Notes: a model not told the origin generated them from the sequence alone. Positions 39,828 through 50,049 are shown, counted from the stretch's first letter. The stretch: DNA of 52,997 bases from Thermoplasmata archaeon (GCA_030041175.1 JASHOK010000038.1:1-52997), one strand, 5' to 3'. Program-made: numbers and translations.

Positions 39828-40640
39828 ATGCTGCAGGATCGTCCGATTACCATCCGAAGCGCCGGTCGCGACTTGGACTGCTTTCTCACGGTACCGGCAG
39901 GCACGCCGCCCGGCCGTCGCTGGCCCAGCCTCATCGTCATCCACGAGATTTTCGGACCGGACGCGCACATCCGGGACGTGGCTCGCCGCTTCGCGTCGCT
40001 AGGATACGTCACCGTGGCGCCGGATCTGTTCACGGGGGAACTGCACCATCTCCTGACCCCGGAGAACGTCGCGCTCGCGATGAAGGCGTTCTCCGACGCC
40101 CCTCCGGACCTGAGGCGGGACCCCGCGAAGCTCGCCAGCTTCGCGGCCTCGCAACCCCCCGAGCGCCGGCCGATTCTCGAGGCCTTCGGCCGGATTAGTA
40201 CTCCGACGGCGCACGAGGCCTTTGGAAAGGACCTCCGGGCCGTCGCCGACTATCTGCGGACGCTGCCCGAGGTCGACCCGGACCGGATCGGCGCGGTGGG
40301 CTTCTGTTTCGGCGGAGCGATGTCGGCACGGCTGGCGACCGCCGACCCGCGGCTCCGCGCCGGCGTGATCTTCTACGGGCAGAATCCGCCCCGCGAGCTG
40401 ATTCCCCAGATTCAGGCCCAGATGCTGGGCCTCTACGGGGAGCTGGACCCGGGCATCTCCGCCACCATCCCCGAGTTCGCCGCCGAGATGAAGGCGGCCG
40501 GCAAATCGTTCGAGTATCACATCTACCCCGGGGCGAAGCACGCCTTCTTCAACGATACTCGCCCGACCTACCACCGGGAGAGCGCGGTCGATGCGTGGGA
40601 GCGGGTGACCCGATTCTTCGGCGGGAGCCTCTCTCCCTAG
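39828..40640 (+). CDS. dienelactone hydrolase family protein
   Basis: LIVIHEIFGPDAHIRDVARRFASLGYVTVAPDLF, GAVGFCFGGAMSARLA (GxCxG), YPGAKHAFFND. ATG at 39828. Confidence 0.94.
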   Translation: MLQDRPITIRSAGRDLDCFLTVPAGTPPGRRWPSLIVIHEIFGPDAHIRDVARRFASLGYVTVAPDLFTGELHHLLTPENVALAMKAFSDAPPDLRRDPAKLASFAASQPPERRPILEAFGRISTPTAHEAFGKDLRAVADYLRTLPEVDPDRIGAVGFCFGGAMSARLATADPRLRAGVIFYGQNPPRELIPQIQAQMLGLYGELDPGISATIPEFAAEMKAAGKSFEYHIYPGAKHAFFNDTRPTYHRESAVDAWERVTRFFGGSLSP

Positions 40641-40666
40641 CCGGGACCGAACGACCCGGGAGGGCC

Positions 40667-41488
40667 CTACTGGGCCATCCGGGGATAGAGCCGGGCCTCG
40701 ATCACGATGAGCGCCACCGTCACCCCGAAGAGGACCGTGAGATCGACCCAGAGCGGGAAGAGTCCGCTCCCATGGGGGAGCATGAGGATCCGGAGCGCGT
40801 CCACGAGGTAGGTGAGTGGATTGCCGAGCGCGAAGGCGCGCAGCCAGGCCGGCATGATCGACAGCGGATAGATCGCGTTGCTCGCGAAGAACAGGGGCAT
40901 CGTCAGCAGCTGGCCGATGCCCAGGAACCGCTCCTGCGTCTTGACCAGGCTTGCGATGATCATCGAGAGCGTCGAGAAGAGCGCCGAGCCGAGCACGATT
41001 GCGACGAAAACCCCGAGGAAGGACCACGGACTCGAGCTGAGCCGAACGCCGAGCGCGAGTGCCAGGATGGCGATGATCAGGGCCTGCGAGAGGCCCCGCA
41101 TGCTCGCGGAGAGTCCGCGTCCACCGACCAGGACCACGCGAGGGGCGGGGCTGACGAGGAACTTCGTGATGATGCCTAACTCTCGCTCCCGAATCGAGGC
41201 GATGCCGTAGAAGATCGCGATGAACAGCACGCTCTGGGCGAGAATGCCCGGCGTGAGGAACTGGAGGTACGTGTACGGCGCCGTGGGGATCGCGTGGATC
41301 ACGCTGAAGACGCCTCCGAAGACGACCAGCCAGAGCGCCGGCTGGACGGCCCGAAGGAGGAGCTCCGACGGGTCGTGGACCAGCTTTCGGGCCTCGTACC
41401 CGATGATCACCGCCGCCTGGCCGACGGCCGAGGAGATCCGGCCGGCCTCGCCGGCAAGGGCGTTCCTATTCGAGTCGGACAGCGACAC
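40667..41488 (-). CDS. ABC-2 type transporter permease
   Basis: YEARKLVHDPSELLLRAVQPALWLVVFGGVF...FFASNAIYPLSIMPAWLRAFALGNPLTYLVDALR; GTG start at 41488 inside the ATPase gene end. Confidence 0.9.
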   Translation of the reverse strand: MSLSDSNRNALAGEAGRISSAVGQAAVIIGYEARKLVHDPSELLLRAVQPALWLVVFGGVFSVIHAIPTAPYTYLQFLTPGILAQSVLFIAIFYGIASIRERELGIITKFLVSPAPRVVLVGGRGLSASMRGLSQALIIAILALALGVRLSSSPWSFLGVFVAIVLGSALFSTLSMIIASLVKTQERFLGIGQLLTMPLFFASNAIYPLSIMPAWLRAFALGNPLTYLVDALRILMLPHGSGLFPLWVDLTVLFGVTVALIVIEARLYPRMAQ

Positions 41489-42281
41489 GGCGCGTCCTCC
41501 CGGCCTCCCGGTACCCGCCCGAGAGCTCGACTTCTTCGCCCGTGTATTTCGCGAACACATCCTCGAGCGTGGCGTCGGGACGCCCGAGGCTTTCCTTCAG
41601 CGCCGCCGGTGGACCCAGGGCCACGAGATGGCCCCGATGGAGCACGCCGACGCGCTGGCACAGCCGGTCCGCCTCCTCCATGTAGTGCGTAGTGACCACG
41701 ATCGACGTTCCGTAGTGTTCGCGGAGCCGTTCGATCTGATCCCAGACCGCATCCCGAGCTAGGGGGTCGAGCCCGACCGTCGGCTCATCCAGGAAGAGAA
41801 TCCTAGGGCGGTGCATGAGCGCCTGCGCGATCTCGAGGCGCCGGATCATGCCGCCCGAGTAGTTTCGAACGAGCTCGTTGCCGACCGCCGTCAGGCCCAT
41901 AAAGTCCAGGGCCTCCCGGATCCGCTCCCGGCGTTCCGCCCGGGGAATCTGATAGAGCCCGGCGAACACCCAGAGATTCTCGAATCCGGTGACCTGGGCA
42001 TCGGCCGAGATGAGCTGCGGGACGTAGCCGATGCTCCTCCGGACCTCCGTCGCCTGATGCACCACGTCGTAGCCGGCGACCGTCGCGCGCCCCGAGCTCG
42101 GGGGGAGCAACGTGGTCAGCATCTTGATGGTGGTCGTCTTGCCGGCACCGTTCGGGCCGATGAGCCCGAAGACCTCGCCCGGGGTTACACTGAGCGAGAG
42201 CCCATCGACTGCGGTAAAGTTGCCAAACCGTCTCGTGAGCGCGTCGGTAACCAGTACCGACGATGCGGGGGCCACTGCCAT
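41466..42281 (-). CDS. ABC transporter ATP-binding protein (drug exporter DrrA-like)
   Basis: GLIGPNGAGKTTTIKMLTTLLPPSSGRATVAGYDV, NYSGGMIRRLEIAQALMHRPRILFLDEPTVGLDPLARDAVW. Confidence 0.96.
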   Translation of the reverse strand: MAVAPASSVLVTDALTRRFGNFTAVDGLSLSVTPGEVFGLIGPNGAGKTTTIKMLTTLLPPSSGRATVAGYDVVHQATEVRRSIGYVPQLISADAQVTGFENLWVFAGLYQIPRAERRERIREALDFMGLTAVGNELVRNYSGGMIRRLEIAQALMHRPRILFLDEPTVGLDPLARDAVWDQIERLREHYGTSIVVTTHYMEEADRLCQRVGVLHRGHLVALGPPAALKESLGRPDATLEDVFAKYTGEEVELSGGYREAGRTRRVAVRLE

Positions 42282-42353
42282 TTCTGCATCACTGGCTCCC
42301 CCGCATCGTCCGGAGATAATATCGGTGACCGTCCCGGGCGTGGCGGCGCCCGG

Positions 42354-43919
42354 TCACTTGGGGTCCGTCCCGGAGGGAGGGCTGCCGGACGGTCGTCCGC
42401 TCCACTCGGGGCGCGGCTGGGCCGCGGCGCCCGGGCGGGGCCGGCGGAGAACCGAGAAGACCGCGGCGATAACGAGGACCCCCGCCATCACATAGAACGC
42501 CACGTGGAGCGCATCCAGGAACGTGGTCGAGACGTTGCCGATCAATCCCTTTCCGGCCACGAAGACCTCGAAGGCCACGTACCGGGGGACGACCGCCGAA
42601 GCGATGGTGATGACCAGGGCGTAGCTCCCGATCGTGCCGGCATTGGTCAACGTCCGGAGCAGGCCCGAAATCGTTCCGTAGTGCTGCGGGGGGGCATCGG
42701 CCATCACCGCCTTGTTGTTCGACGGCCAGAAGAGCGCCCCTCCAAGCCCCGTGATGACGGTAATGAGCGCGACGACCAACAGCGGCGTGGTCGTGGTGAG
42801 CTGGGCATAGAGCAGCACTCCGACGATCATCATCGCAATGCCGGCGGTGGCGAAGCGCCAGGCTCCCCATCGATCCGCCCAGTGACCCGCGCTCGGCGAC
42901 AGCCCGGCCGAGATCACGTACCCCGGAACGAGCAACAACGAGGCGTCCAGCGGCGAGAGTCCGCGGATTCCCTGCAGGTACATGATGAGCAGGAAGACCA
43001 CGGAGAGGTAGCCCAGGCTTTGGAAGAAGGAGGCCGCCAGCGATGTGGACAGTAATCGAGACCGAAACAGCGAAAGGTCCAGTGCCGGGACCTTGGTCCG
43101 ACGTTCCCAGAGGATGAAGGGGATGACCAGGAGCGCTCCGAGCACCATCAGAGCCACGTTCGTTGTCGTGGCGCCGTGCGAGGCGAAGTCCACGGCCCCG
43201 TACGTGACGAGACCCAGTATGGCACCGAGCAGCAGCATGCCGATCCAGTCGAAACGCGTTGCAATCCGCGTGCTGGGGGTGAGGTACCGGAGTCCGAGCG
43301 CGACCGCCACGATGCCGATCGGGATGTTGATGTAGAAGATGAAGCGCCAGCCGACGAACGTCGTGAGTACGCCACCCAAGGCAATCCCAAGAACCGCCCC
43401 GACGCTCCAGCCCATCGCCGTGTAGCCAAAGGCACGGCCCCGGGCGGCCGGCGGGAAGTGCTCGGAGATGATTGCGGTCCCCGTGGCGATCATGAGAGCC
43501 CCGCCGATCGCCTGGAGCGCCCGGAATCCGATGAGGGAGTCTGCCGTGGGCGCGAGTCCGCAGAGCGCAGAGCCGATCGTGAAGACGACAAATCCGAAGT
43601 TGTAGGCCCGGTTCCGGCCGACCACGTCGCCGACCCGGCCGAACTGGGTCGTCAGGACCGACGTGAGCAGCAGGTAGATCAGAATGACCCAGATGATGGA
43701 CGCCAGGCCCGCGTGCAGATCGCCGGCAATCGTCGGAAAGGCAAGGAGTACGATGGTCGTATCGACCGAGGCCATCAGCGTCCCGAGAACGACGACGAAC
43801 AGGACCCATCGGACTCCCGGCTCCATGCGGGACGGAGACCTGGTGCCAGTCGGCGTGGGCGCAGCTCCCGACATGCTACGAGTCGCCCCTCCGACCGATT
43901 GGGGGGTTAAGAGAGGCAC
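42354..43919 (-). CDS. MFS transporter, DHA2 (14-TM EmrB/QacA) family
   Basis: VVVLGTLMASVDTTIVLLAFPTIAGDLHA...RVGDVVGRNRAYNFGFVVFTIGSALCGLAP. Confidence 0.95.
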   Translation of the reverse strand: MPLLTPQSVGGATRSMSGAAPTPTGTRSPSRMEPGVRWVLFVVVLGTLMASVDTTIVLLAFPTIAGDLHAGLASIIWVILIYLLLTSVLTTQFGRVGDVVGRNRAYNFGFVVFTIGSALCGLAPTADSLIGFRALQAIGGALMIATGTAIISEHFPPAARGRAFGYTAMGWSVGAVLGIALGGVLTTFVGWRFIFYINIPIGIVAVALGLRYLTPSTRIATRFDWIGMLLLGAILGLVTYGAVDFASHGATTTNVALMVLGALLVIPFILWERRTKVPALDLSLFRSRLLSTSLAASFFQSLGYLSVVFLLIMYLQGIRGLSPLDASLLLVPGYVISAGLSPSAGHWADRWGAWRFATAGIAMMIVGVLLYAQLTTTTPLLVVALITVITGLGGALFWPSNNKAVMADAPPQHYGTISGLLRTLTNAGTIGSYALVITIASAVVPRYVAFEVFVAGKGLIGNVSTTFLDALHVAFYVMAGVLVIAAVFSVLRRPRPGAAAQPRPEWSGRPSGSPPSGTDPK

Positions 43920-43925
43920 CCTGCG

Positions 43926-44447
43926 CTAGAGCAACGGCGTGGTGTAGGTCCCGTTGATCCAGATCGAGGTGTCGGCGGGAAGGAAATCGGGAGTCGCAAC
44001 CAGATCGAGCACGAACGTGAATGGGCTACCATGGCCTGCGAACGTACCCGAACCGCCTTGCGCCCAGGTCTCGTTCAGGTTGTACGGGTTCCCCTGCTGG
44101 TACTCGGAAACGGCAACGTAGACGAGCGTGCCGTTGGCCTTCTGAACCGCCATCTGGGCCGAAGCATTGCTTCCGACCCAGGTCACCCACCAGTGGAAGT
44201 GGACCGTCGCCGAGGACGGGAATCCGTACGAATACTGAGTAATCCGCGCACATTCGCACGCCGGCGCGCCGAACTCGAAGGCAAACGACTTCGCGGGAGT
44301 TGTCGCGCCGGAGAGGACCCGGGCGCCAATCAGCACGACGAGCAGGACGGCGCCGACGGCCACGGCCGTCCAGAGGATCCGGTTGAGCCGCAGGCCCCGG
44401 TCGGGCGCCGGGCTGGGAGGTTCGGGGCTGGGGGGTTCGACCGTCAT
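43926..44447 (-). CDS. hypothetical single-TM anchored extracellular protein
   Basis: LNRILWTAVAVGAVLLVVLIGARVLSG followed by a Thr/Ser/Phe-rich ectodomain with CECARI. Confidence 0.55.
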   Translation of the reverse strand: MTVEPPSPEPPSPAPDRGLRLNRILWTAVAVGAVLLVVLIGARVLSGATTPAKSFAFEFGAPACECARITQYSYGFPSSATVHFHWWVTWVGSNASAQMAVQKANGTLVYVAVSEYQQGNPYNLNETWAQGGSGTFAGHGSPFTFVLDLVATPDFLPADTSIWINGTYTTPLL

Positions 44448-44795
44448 TCCGGAACGAATAGGGTGCCCGGTAGAATTTGGCCTCTTCCGTCCTCAGGACT
44501 GACGGAAGTGCGCGCGGCCGAGACCGTCCTCGGAGTCGATCGGGGCCTCCCGCGTTGTGCCGGTTGACGGTGAGCATCGGGATGGCGCCGCTGATGGTGG
44601 CGACCTTCCCGGCCCTGGTTTCCTCGCCCCCGCCGGCTCGCCTCCTCCTGGCGCCCCTCCCGGGGTCCCTACGGTTCTGGACTCCGAGTCAGGGTCCACC
44701 ACCCCGCACCTCAAGCTCATTAACCCGGGCATGGCTTTTTTTCCAGCGATGGCCCGACGGTTCCCTCGCCCGCGAACGGTCGCGGGGAGGCGTCT

Positions 44796-46025
44796 GTGAA
44801 GGGCGACGCGGCCCCCACCCCTCCCTCCGGGTCGGACGACATCCATGAGGCGATCCGGATCGCCCAGGGGGCACGAACCCGCCCGCGGGTCGCGGTCGTC
44901 ATCGTCGTGGTGCTTGTACTTACGGTGGCAACCAGCGGGTGGGTTCTCGGGTGGTTCGCTCCCACGGCCCCGATCGTGAAGCCCCAAACCTGCGCCGGGC
45001 ACGTGGCCATTCTGGGAGACGGTTCGTCGGCGGCGAGCCCCGTCATGCGGACTTGGGCCGCCTTCTACAACACGAGCGTCTGCGCGCACGTGAGCTATGT
45101 CTCGTCGACAACCGGGGTCTCTGCTTTGGCTTCCAAGTCCGTGGACTTCACCGTGCTGGACGGCGCCTTGAGTCCGGAAGACAGTAGCCAGCTGGGCGCT
45201 GCGTCGGTGAGTATGCCGGTGACGCTGCAGGCCACGACCGTAGTCTATCACATCCCGGGGGTATCGTCCGGCCTGGAGCTGTCGGGCCAGCAGCTGGCCC
45301 GGATCTACCTGGGGGCCATTACGAACTGGAACAATTCGTCCATCCGAGCCCTGAATCCCGGCGTCCCACTTCCATCGAGCCTCCCGATCACGGTGTTCTA
45401 TTGCGCGACCGGGTGTAGCACCACGCTCGCGTTCACGCAGTATCTATCGAATGCGAACCAGACCTGGAACTCGACGGTCGGTACGACTGCCGCCCCGAGT
45501 TGGCCGACCGGCGTCTCCGAGCCGACGAGCGCGGCTGTAACCGCGGCGGTCAACCAAACGGCTGGCGGTATCGGTTACGGCGAACTGCCCTTCGCGCTGG
45601 CCGCGAATCTCACTTGGGCGGCTCTCCAGAACCCGGCCGGTACCTTCGTAACGCCCACCGCCGTGAACACGACGGCGGCGGCGGTGGCCTCCAACCCTGC
45701 CGTGATCCCCGAGACCGGGACGCCGTCCAACGAGTCCCTCGTGGACCAGCCCGGGAACGACACCTACCCCATCGCGACGATGTGCTACGTGGTCGTCTAC
45801 AAGGACATTGGAGTGGCCTACGGAGGTGCGCTCACCCAGAACACGGCGCAGTGGCTGGCCTCCTATGTGCTCTGGGTCACCACGGCGGCCCAGGGGAGGG
45901 GGGTACCGCTCGGCTACGCTCCCCTATCTCCGGCCCTCGTGACCTGGGACTCGGAGGTCGTGGAGCTCGTGGTCTATTACGGCCTACCGGTCCTCTCCGG
46001 AGGCGACGCGGACGGAGGGCTATGA
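44796..46025 (+). CDS. PstS-like phosphate-binding/substrate-binding protein, N-terminal TM anchor
   Basis: GDGSSAASPVMRTWAAFYN...VDFTVLDGALSPED...SGQQLARIYLGAITNWNNSSIRALNPG...GGIGYGELPFAL...TYPIATMCYVVVYKD. Confidence 0.8.
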   Translation: MKGDAAPTPPSGSDDIHEAIRIAQGARTRPRVAVVIVVVLVLTVATSGWVLGWFAPTAPIVKPQTCAGHVAILGDGSSAASPVMRTWAAFYNTSVCAHVSYVSSTTGVSALASKSVDFTVLDGALSPEDSSQLGAASVSMPVTLQATTVVYHIPGVSSGLELSGQQLARIYLGAITNWNNSSIRALNPGVPLPSSLPITVFYCATGCSTTLAFTQYLSNANQTWNSTVGTTAAPSWPTGVSEPTSAAVTAAVNQTAGGIGYGELPFALAANLTWAALQNPAGTFVTPTAVNTTAAAVASNPAVIPETGTPSNESLVDQPGNDTYPIATMCYVVVYKDIGVAYGGALTQNTAQWLASYVLWVTTAAQGRGVPLGYAPLSPALVTWDSEVVELVVYYGLPVLSGGDADGGL

Positions 46026-46141
46026 GACCTGGCGGCCGCGCCCGCGCGAGGAATGTATTTATGCGTACTCCCGGCGTTTACCACTGGGGAGCCGGTCCGA
46101 GCCTGCCGGCCCCATCGACGACCTGAGTACCGCGGGGAACC

Positions 46142-47926
46142 ATGGAGAGCGAGACGAGCCGGGCTCCCTGGAGTGGCCGCGGCGTGGTGCCGATGGTATT
46201 GTCGGGTTGGTTCGTGGTGGTACTCGGTCTCGTTAGCCTCTCCGGACACTTCAGTGGCGGTCCGCTGTCGGCGCTGACCCAGGCGTTGACATCGCCCGCC
46301 TTTCTCGCTGCGTCGGTCGTGGGAATGCTCGTCGCCGTCCTGGCCTGCTGGGACCGCCTTGCCCCAGCGCTCCGGGGCCCCCTCCTGGTCCAAGCCGGTG
46401 TTCTAGTCCTGCTACCGACGGCCGTCCCGGTCGCCGGATGGGCCACGTGGTCCCGCTTCCCACTCGCATTTGCCATCGTGGGGTTGTTCGTCTATCTCCT
46501 GCTCTTCGCGTACCGGAATCGCCAGATCGACCGGCCCGTGGCCAACTACCTGCTCGGGCTGGTAGGCACCCTGGCACTCGTGTCCGCCGGGCTGTTCCTG
46601 TGGAGCGCGGCCGGGACCCTCTATGGAATGGCCGCCAGCGTCGTCGCCGTGACGGGGCTACTCGTCTACGCGCTCTCCTTGTCGCCCTCGGAGGCGGGGG
46701 AGCCAGGGGTACTCTGGCAGTTCAATGCCTTCTGGACGTTCCGGCTGCTGCTCTCCGTCGTCGCGGCAGAGATTTTCTTGGGCGCTTCGCTCGACATGCA
46801 AACCTGGGGCGCTTCCTTCCTTGGAGTGGTCCCCTTCCTGCCGCTCACGGGTAGCGCTCTCGTTATCGCGGCCCACGGGGCCTACAATCTGCTCTGGTTC
46901 CTCGCCGCGACCTCGATCTCGGCGTGGTTCCTCATCCTGCTCGGGGTCTGCATGGGGGCGCTGGTCGTCCCCAAGTTCTGGACCTTGAAGCACCGGGAGC
47001 AGAAGATCCGACTCGGCCTCATGATGGGCGCCTATGCGGTGGCGGGCGTCTACATCCCCAGCATGTGGACCTCGACGCCGCTGCTGCACAATGCCGCGCT
47101 CGTGAACTGGCCCATTCTCGGCTGGGGCATGGGGCTCCGGACGGGCGGCCCCTTCGTGACGAGCTTCTTCCTCGGCGTGGTCGTCATGTATGCAGCGGTC
47201 GGTTCCCTCTCCGTCCTGTTCGGCCGGCGCGCCATCTGCTCGGTGATGTGCGGCGCCGCGATGATGTTCCAGGGCACCACGATCTCCCAGATGACCACGT
47301 TCAACCGGACATCCCGGATCGGCCGGATGTTCCTGGGGAGCCGGTTCTCCACCGCCTTCACGGTCACCTCGTCCCTGGCACTCGTCTCGCTCGTCGCGGT
47401 GTCGATTCTGCCCTACCTGCACCTGCTGAACGCCTCGAACCAGACGCTGATCCTGCCGTTCCTGTTCTACTTCGGCACGCTCTGGATCGTGATGTTCGTC
47501 TCGATCCCGTATGTCGGGAACTACAACTGCTCGACCACGGGCTTCTGCCACTGGGGCTCGCTCAGCATGCTCTTCTCGCGAGCCGGGTTCTTCCGGGTGA
47601 AGGCGAAGAACCCGAAGGTCTGCCAGAGCTGCACGACCTACGACTGCGCCAAGGCCTGCCCGGTGGCGCTGGTCGACATGCCCCTCCAGCTCCAGGCCAC
47701 GGGCGAGTTCCGCAGTGCGAAGTGCATCGGCGTGGGAGAGTGCATCGAGGCGTGTCCCTATGACAACCTCTACCTCCACGACGTTCGCCACTGGATCCGA
47801 CAGAAGCTCGGACATGGCCGGAGCTCGCACCGGCCGCTGCCGATGGTCCGGCCGTCGGCCGCCCCGGCCCCGGCGCCCGCTCCCGTCCACGCGTCCGAGT
47901 CCGGAACCGCGGCCCCGGTGCCGTGA
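46142..47926 (+). CDS. polytopic membrane protein with NapH/CcoG-like C-terminal Fe-S domain
   Basis: ~12 hydrophobic segments; CSVMCGAAMMFQG; NYNCSTTGFCHWG; CQSCTTYDCAKACPVALVDM; KCIGVGECIEACPYDNLY; Pro/Ala-rich tail. Confidence 0.8.
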   Translation: MESETSRAPWSGRGVVPMVLSGWFVVVLGLVSLSGHFSGGPLSALTQALTSPAFLAASVVGMLVAVLACWDRLAPALRGPLLVQAGVLVLLPTAVPVAGWATWSRFPLAFAIVGLFVYLLLFAYRNRQIDRPVANYLLGLVGTLALVSAGLFLWSAAGTLYGMAASVVAVTGLLVYALSLSPSEAGEPGVLWQFNAFWTFRLLLSVVAAEIFLGASLDMQTWGASFLGVVPFLPLTGSALVIAAHGAYNLLWFLAATSISAWFLILLGVCMGALVVPKFWTLKHREQKIRLGLMMGAYAVAGVYIPSMWTSTPLLHNAALVNWPILGWGMGLRTGGPFVTSFFLGVVVMYAAVGSLSVLFGRRAICSVMCGAAMMFQGTTISQMTTFNRTSRIGRMFLGSRFSTAFTVTSSLALVSLVAVSILPYLHLLNASNQTLILPFLFYFGTLWIVMFVSIPYVGNYNCSTTGFCHWGSLSMLFSRAGFFRVKAKNPKVCQSCTTYDCAKACPVALVDMPLQLQATGEFRSAKCIGVGECIEACPYDNLYLHDVRHWIRQKLGHGRSSHRPLPMVRPSAAPAPAPAPVHASESGTAAPVP

Positions 47927-47991
47927 CGCGACGGGCTGTCAACCCGGCGTGACTGACCCTTAATCCCCGCCGCCCGGGCTCGTCGCTGTGG

Positions 47992-48855
47992 GTGGCGGCA
48001 GTGATCGAGATCCGGTTTCACGGACGTGGGGGCCAAGGGGCGGTCGTCGCCTCCGAGCTCCTCGCGCAGGCGGCATTCCTGGACGGCAAGTGGCCCCAGA
48101 GTTTCCCATTCTTTGGGGTCGAACGGCGGGGAGCGCCGGTAACGGCGTACACTCGGATCGACACGCATCCTCTCGGAGTGCGTACCTCGATCACGACCCC
48201 CGACGTGGTCGTGGTCCTCGAGCCGAGCCTGCTCCGTACCCAACCGGTGACGGACGGACTTCGCGACGGCGGTCTCCTGCTGGTGAATTCTTCCCATCCG
48301 GCGGAAGAACTCGTCCTGCCCGCCGGCGGGCGACGGGCGGCCGTCGACGCCAACCGGATCGCCGTGACGCACGGGCTCGGGAGCCTGACGATGCCGATCG
48401 TGAACACGGCCATGCTCGGCGCGCTGGCCGCCGTCACGGACGTGGTGTCGATGGAGGCGCTGGACCGTGCGATCCAGGAATTCGTGCCCGCTCGTCGGCC
48501 CGAGAACCAGGCCGCGGCCTCCGACGGTTATCACGATGTGCGCGTGGTGGGGGGGACGCTCCCCTTCACCCCATCGGTCCCCCGGGCAGCGGCCGCCACC
48601 CTGCCCCTTCCCGAGGGACCGATGGCCTCGGAGTCCAGCGAGCGGTATCACACCGCGGACTGGCGCACGCTGCGGCCGGTGATCCACCTGGAGAAGTGCA
48701 CCCGGTGCAACTTCTGCTGGAAGTTCTGCCCGGACGATGCGTTCAGCTTCGACGCCGAGGGATACCCGGTGCTGCGGACCGACTATTGCAAGGGCTGCGG
48801 CATCTGCGCGGTGGAGTGCCCACCCCGTGCGATCGAGATGGTAGAGGAGGCCTAG
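47992..48855 (+). CDS. porGD: pyruvate/2-oxoacid:ferredoxin oxidoreductase, fused gamma-delta subunits
   Basis: [51 protein letters not shown] (gamma); [16 protein letters not shown]...[18 protein letters not shown] (delta). Confidence 0.95.
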
Positions 48856-48864
48856 GAGAGGTCC

Positions 48865-50049
48865 ATGACGCTTCAGGTGATGTCCGGGAACTCCGCCCAA
48901 TCGTACGCCGCCGCCTTGGCGCGCGTCCACGTGATTGCCGCTTACCCGATCACGCCCCAAACCACGATCGTCGAGAAGCTGGCCGACTTCGCGGCCTCGG
49001 GGCAGCTCCCGGCCCAATTCGTCAAGGTCGAGTCGGAGCACAGTGCCCTCCAGGTCTGCGTCAGCGCCTCGTCGCTCGGCGCCCGGACCTACACCGCTAC
49101 CTCGAGCCAGGGCCTGTTGCTCATGCACGAGTTGCTGCACTGGGCCGCAGGGCTCCGAACCCCGATCGTGATGGGCGTCGTGAACCGTGCGGTGGCGCCG
49201 CCGTGGAACCTCGGGGCGGACCACACGGACACGATGTCCCAACGGGACACCGGCTGGGTCCAGTTCTATGCGGAGAGCAACCAGGAGGTCCTGGACACGG
49301 TGCTTCAGGCCTACCGCCTCGCCGAGGACCCTGCGGTCCGACTTCCCGTCATGGTGACGGAGGACGCGTTCTATCTCTCGCATACCGTGGAGCCCGTCGA
49401 AGTGCCCGCCCAGACGGAGGTGGACGCGTTCCTGCCCGCTCGGGAAGCCCGTGCGGTCCTCGTTCCCGGCCGAGCCGCCCGCCTCGGTTCCTTCACCGGC
49501 CCGGACCACTACGTGGAGTTTCGACATGAGGTCGCCCAAGCGATGGCCCGCGTCCCGGAGGTGTTCCGGGGGGTCGAGGAGGACTACCGGTCCCGGATGC
49601 ACCGGTACCACGGCGGTGCCGTGGCAACGTACCGGGTCGACGATGCGGATGCAGTCCTCGTGACGATGGGGACGATGAGCACGACGGCTCGGAGCGTCGT
49701 GGATGAGCTCCGCGCCGAGGGACGGAAGGTCGGGCTCGCGAAGCTCCGGCTCTTCCGGCCGTTCCCGGCGGCGGAGTTCCGTGAACTGGCGGGCCTCGTG
49801 GACCGGATCGGGGTCGTCGACCGATCCTTCACCTTCGGCGCCGAAGGGCCGGCGGCCACGGAGGTGGCCGCGGCGATCTACTCGGGCCCGCATCACCCGT
49901 TCCTGACCAACTACATGGTGGGCCTGGGAGGACGGGAGGTCACTCCGCAGCTCGTTCGGGCGATCTTCGACCGCCTGCTCGGTGCCGAAGGTCCGGGTAC
50001 CCGCTGGATGGATCTTCCGCAGGATGCGGGGGAGGTTACGCATGGCTAA
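48865..50049 (+). CDS. porA: pyruvate:ferredoxin oxidoreductase alpha subunit
   Basis: MSGNSAQSYAAALARVHVIAAYPITPQTTIVEKLADF, KVESEHSALQVCVSASSLGARTYTATSSQGLLLMHELL. Confidence 0.96.
   Translation: MTLQVMSGNSAQSYAAALARVHVIAAYPITPQTTIVEKLADFAASGQLPAQFVKVESEHSALQVCVSASSLGARTYTATSSQGLLLMHELLHWAAGLRTPIVMGVVNRAVAPPWNLGADHTDTMSQRDTGWVQFYAESNQEVLDTVLQAYRLAEDPAVRLPVMVTEDAFYLSHTVEPVEVPAQTEVDAFLPAREARAVLVPGRAARLGSFTGPDHYVEFRHEVAQAMARVPEVFRGVEEDYRSRMHRYHGGAVATYRVDDADAVLVTMGTMSTTARSVVDELRAEGRKVGLAKLRLFRPFPAAEFRELAGLVDRIGVVDRSFTFGAEGPAATEVAAAIYSGPHHPFLTNYMVGLGGREVTPQLVRAIFDRLLGAEGPGTRWMDLPQDAGEVTHG

Noticed and set aside
42289-43809. 506-aa minus-strand ORF overlapping the MFS gene in another frame
   Set aside because: Same-strand shifted frame; Arg/Gly/His-rich with no domain, while 42354..43919 is a clear 14-TM transporter.
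44493-45251. 252-aa minus-strand ORF overlapping the PstS-like gene start
   Set aside because: Low-complexity composition and overlap with a convincing gene; considered spurious, although the 44448-44795 gap remains unexplained.
47770-50043. 757-aa minus-strand ORF antisense to the por genes
   Set aside because: Long antisense ORF typical of high-GC codon bias; composition (His/Arg/Gly/Asp-rich) is not protein-like and the plus strand encodes clear POR subunits.
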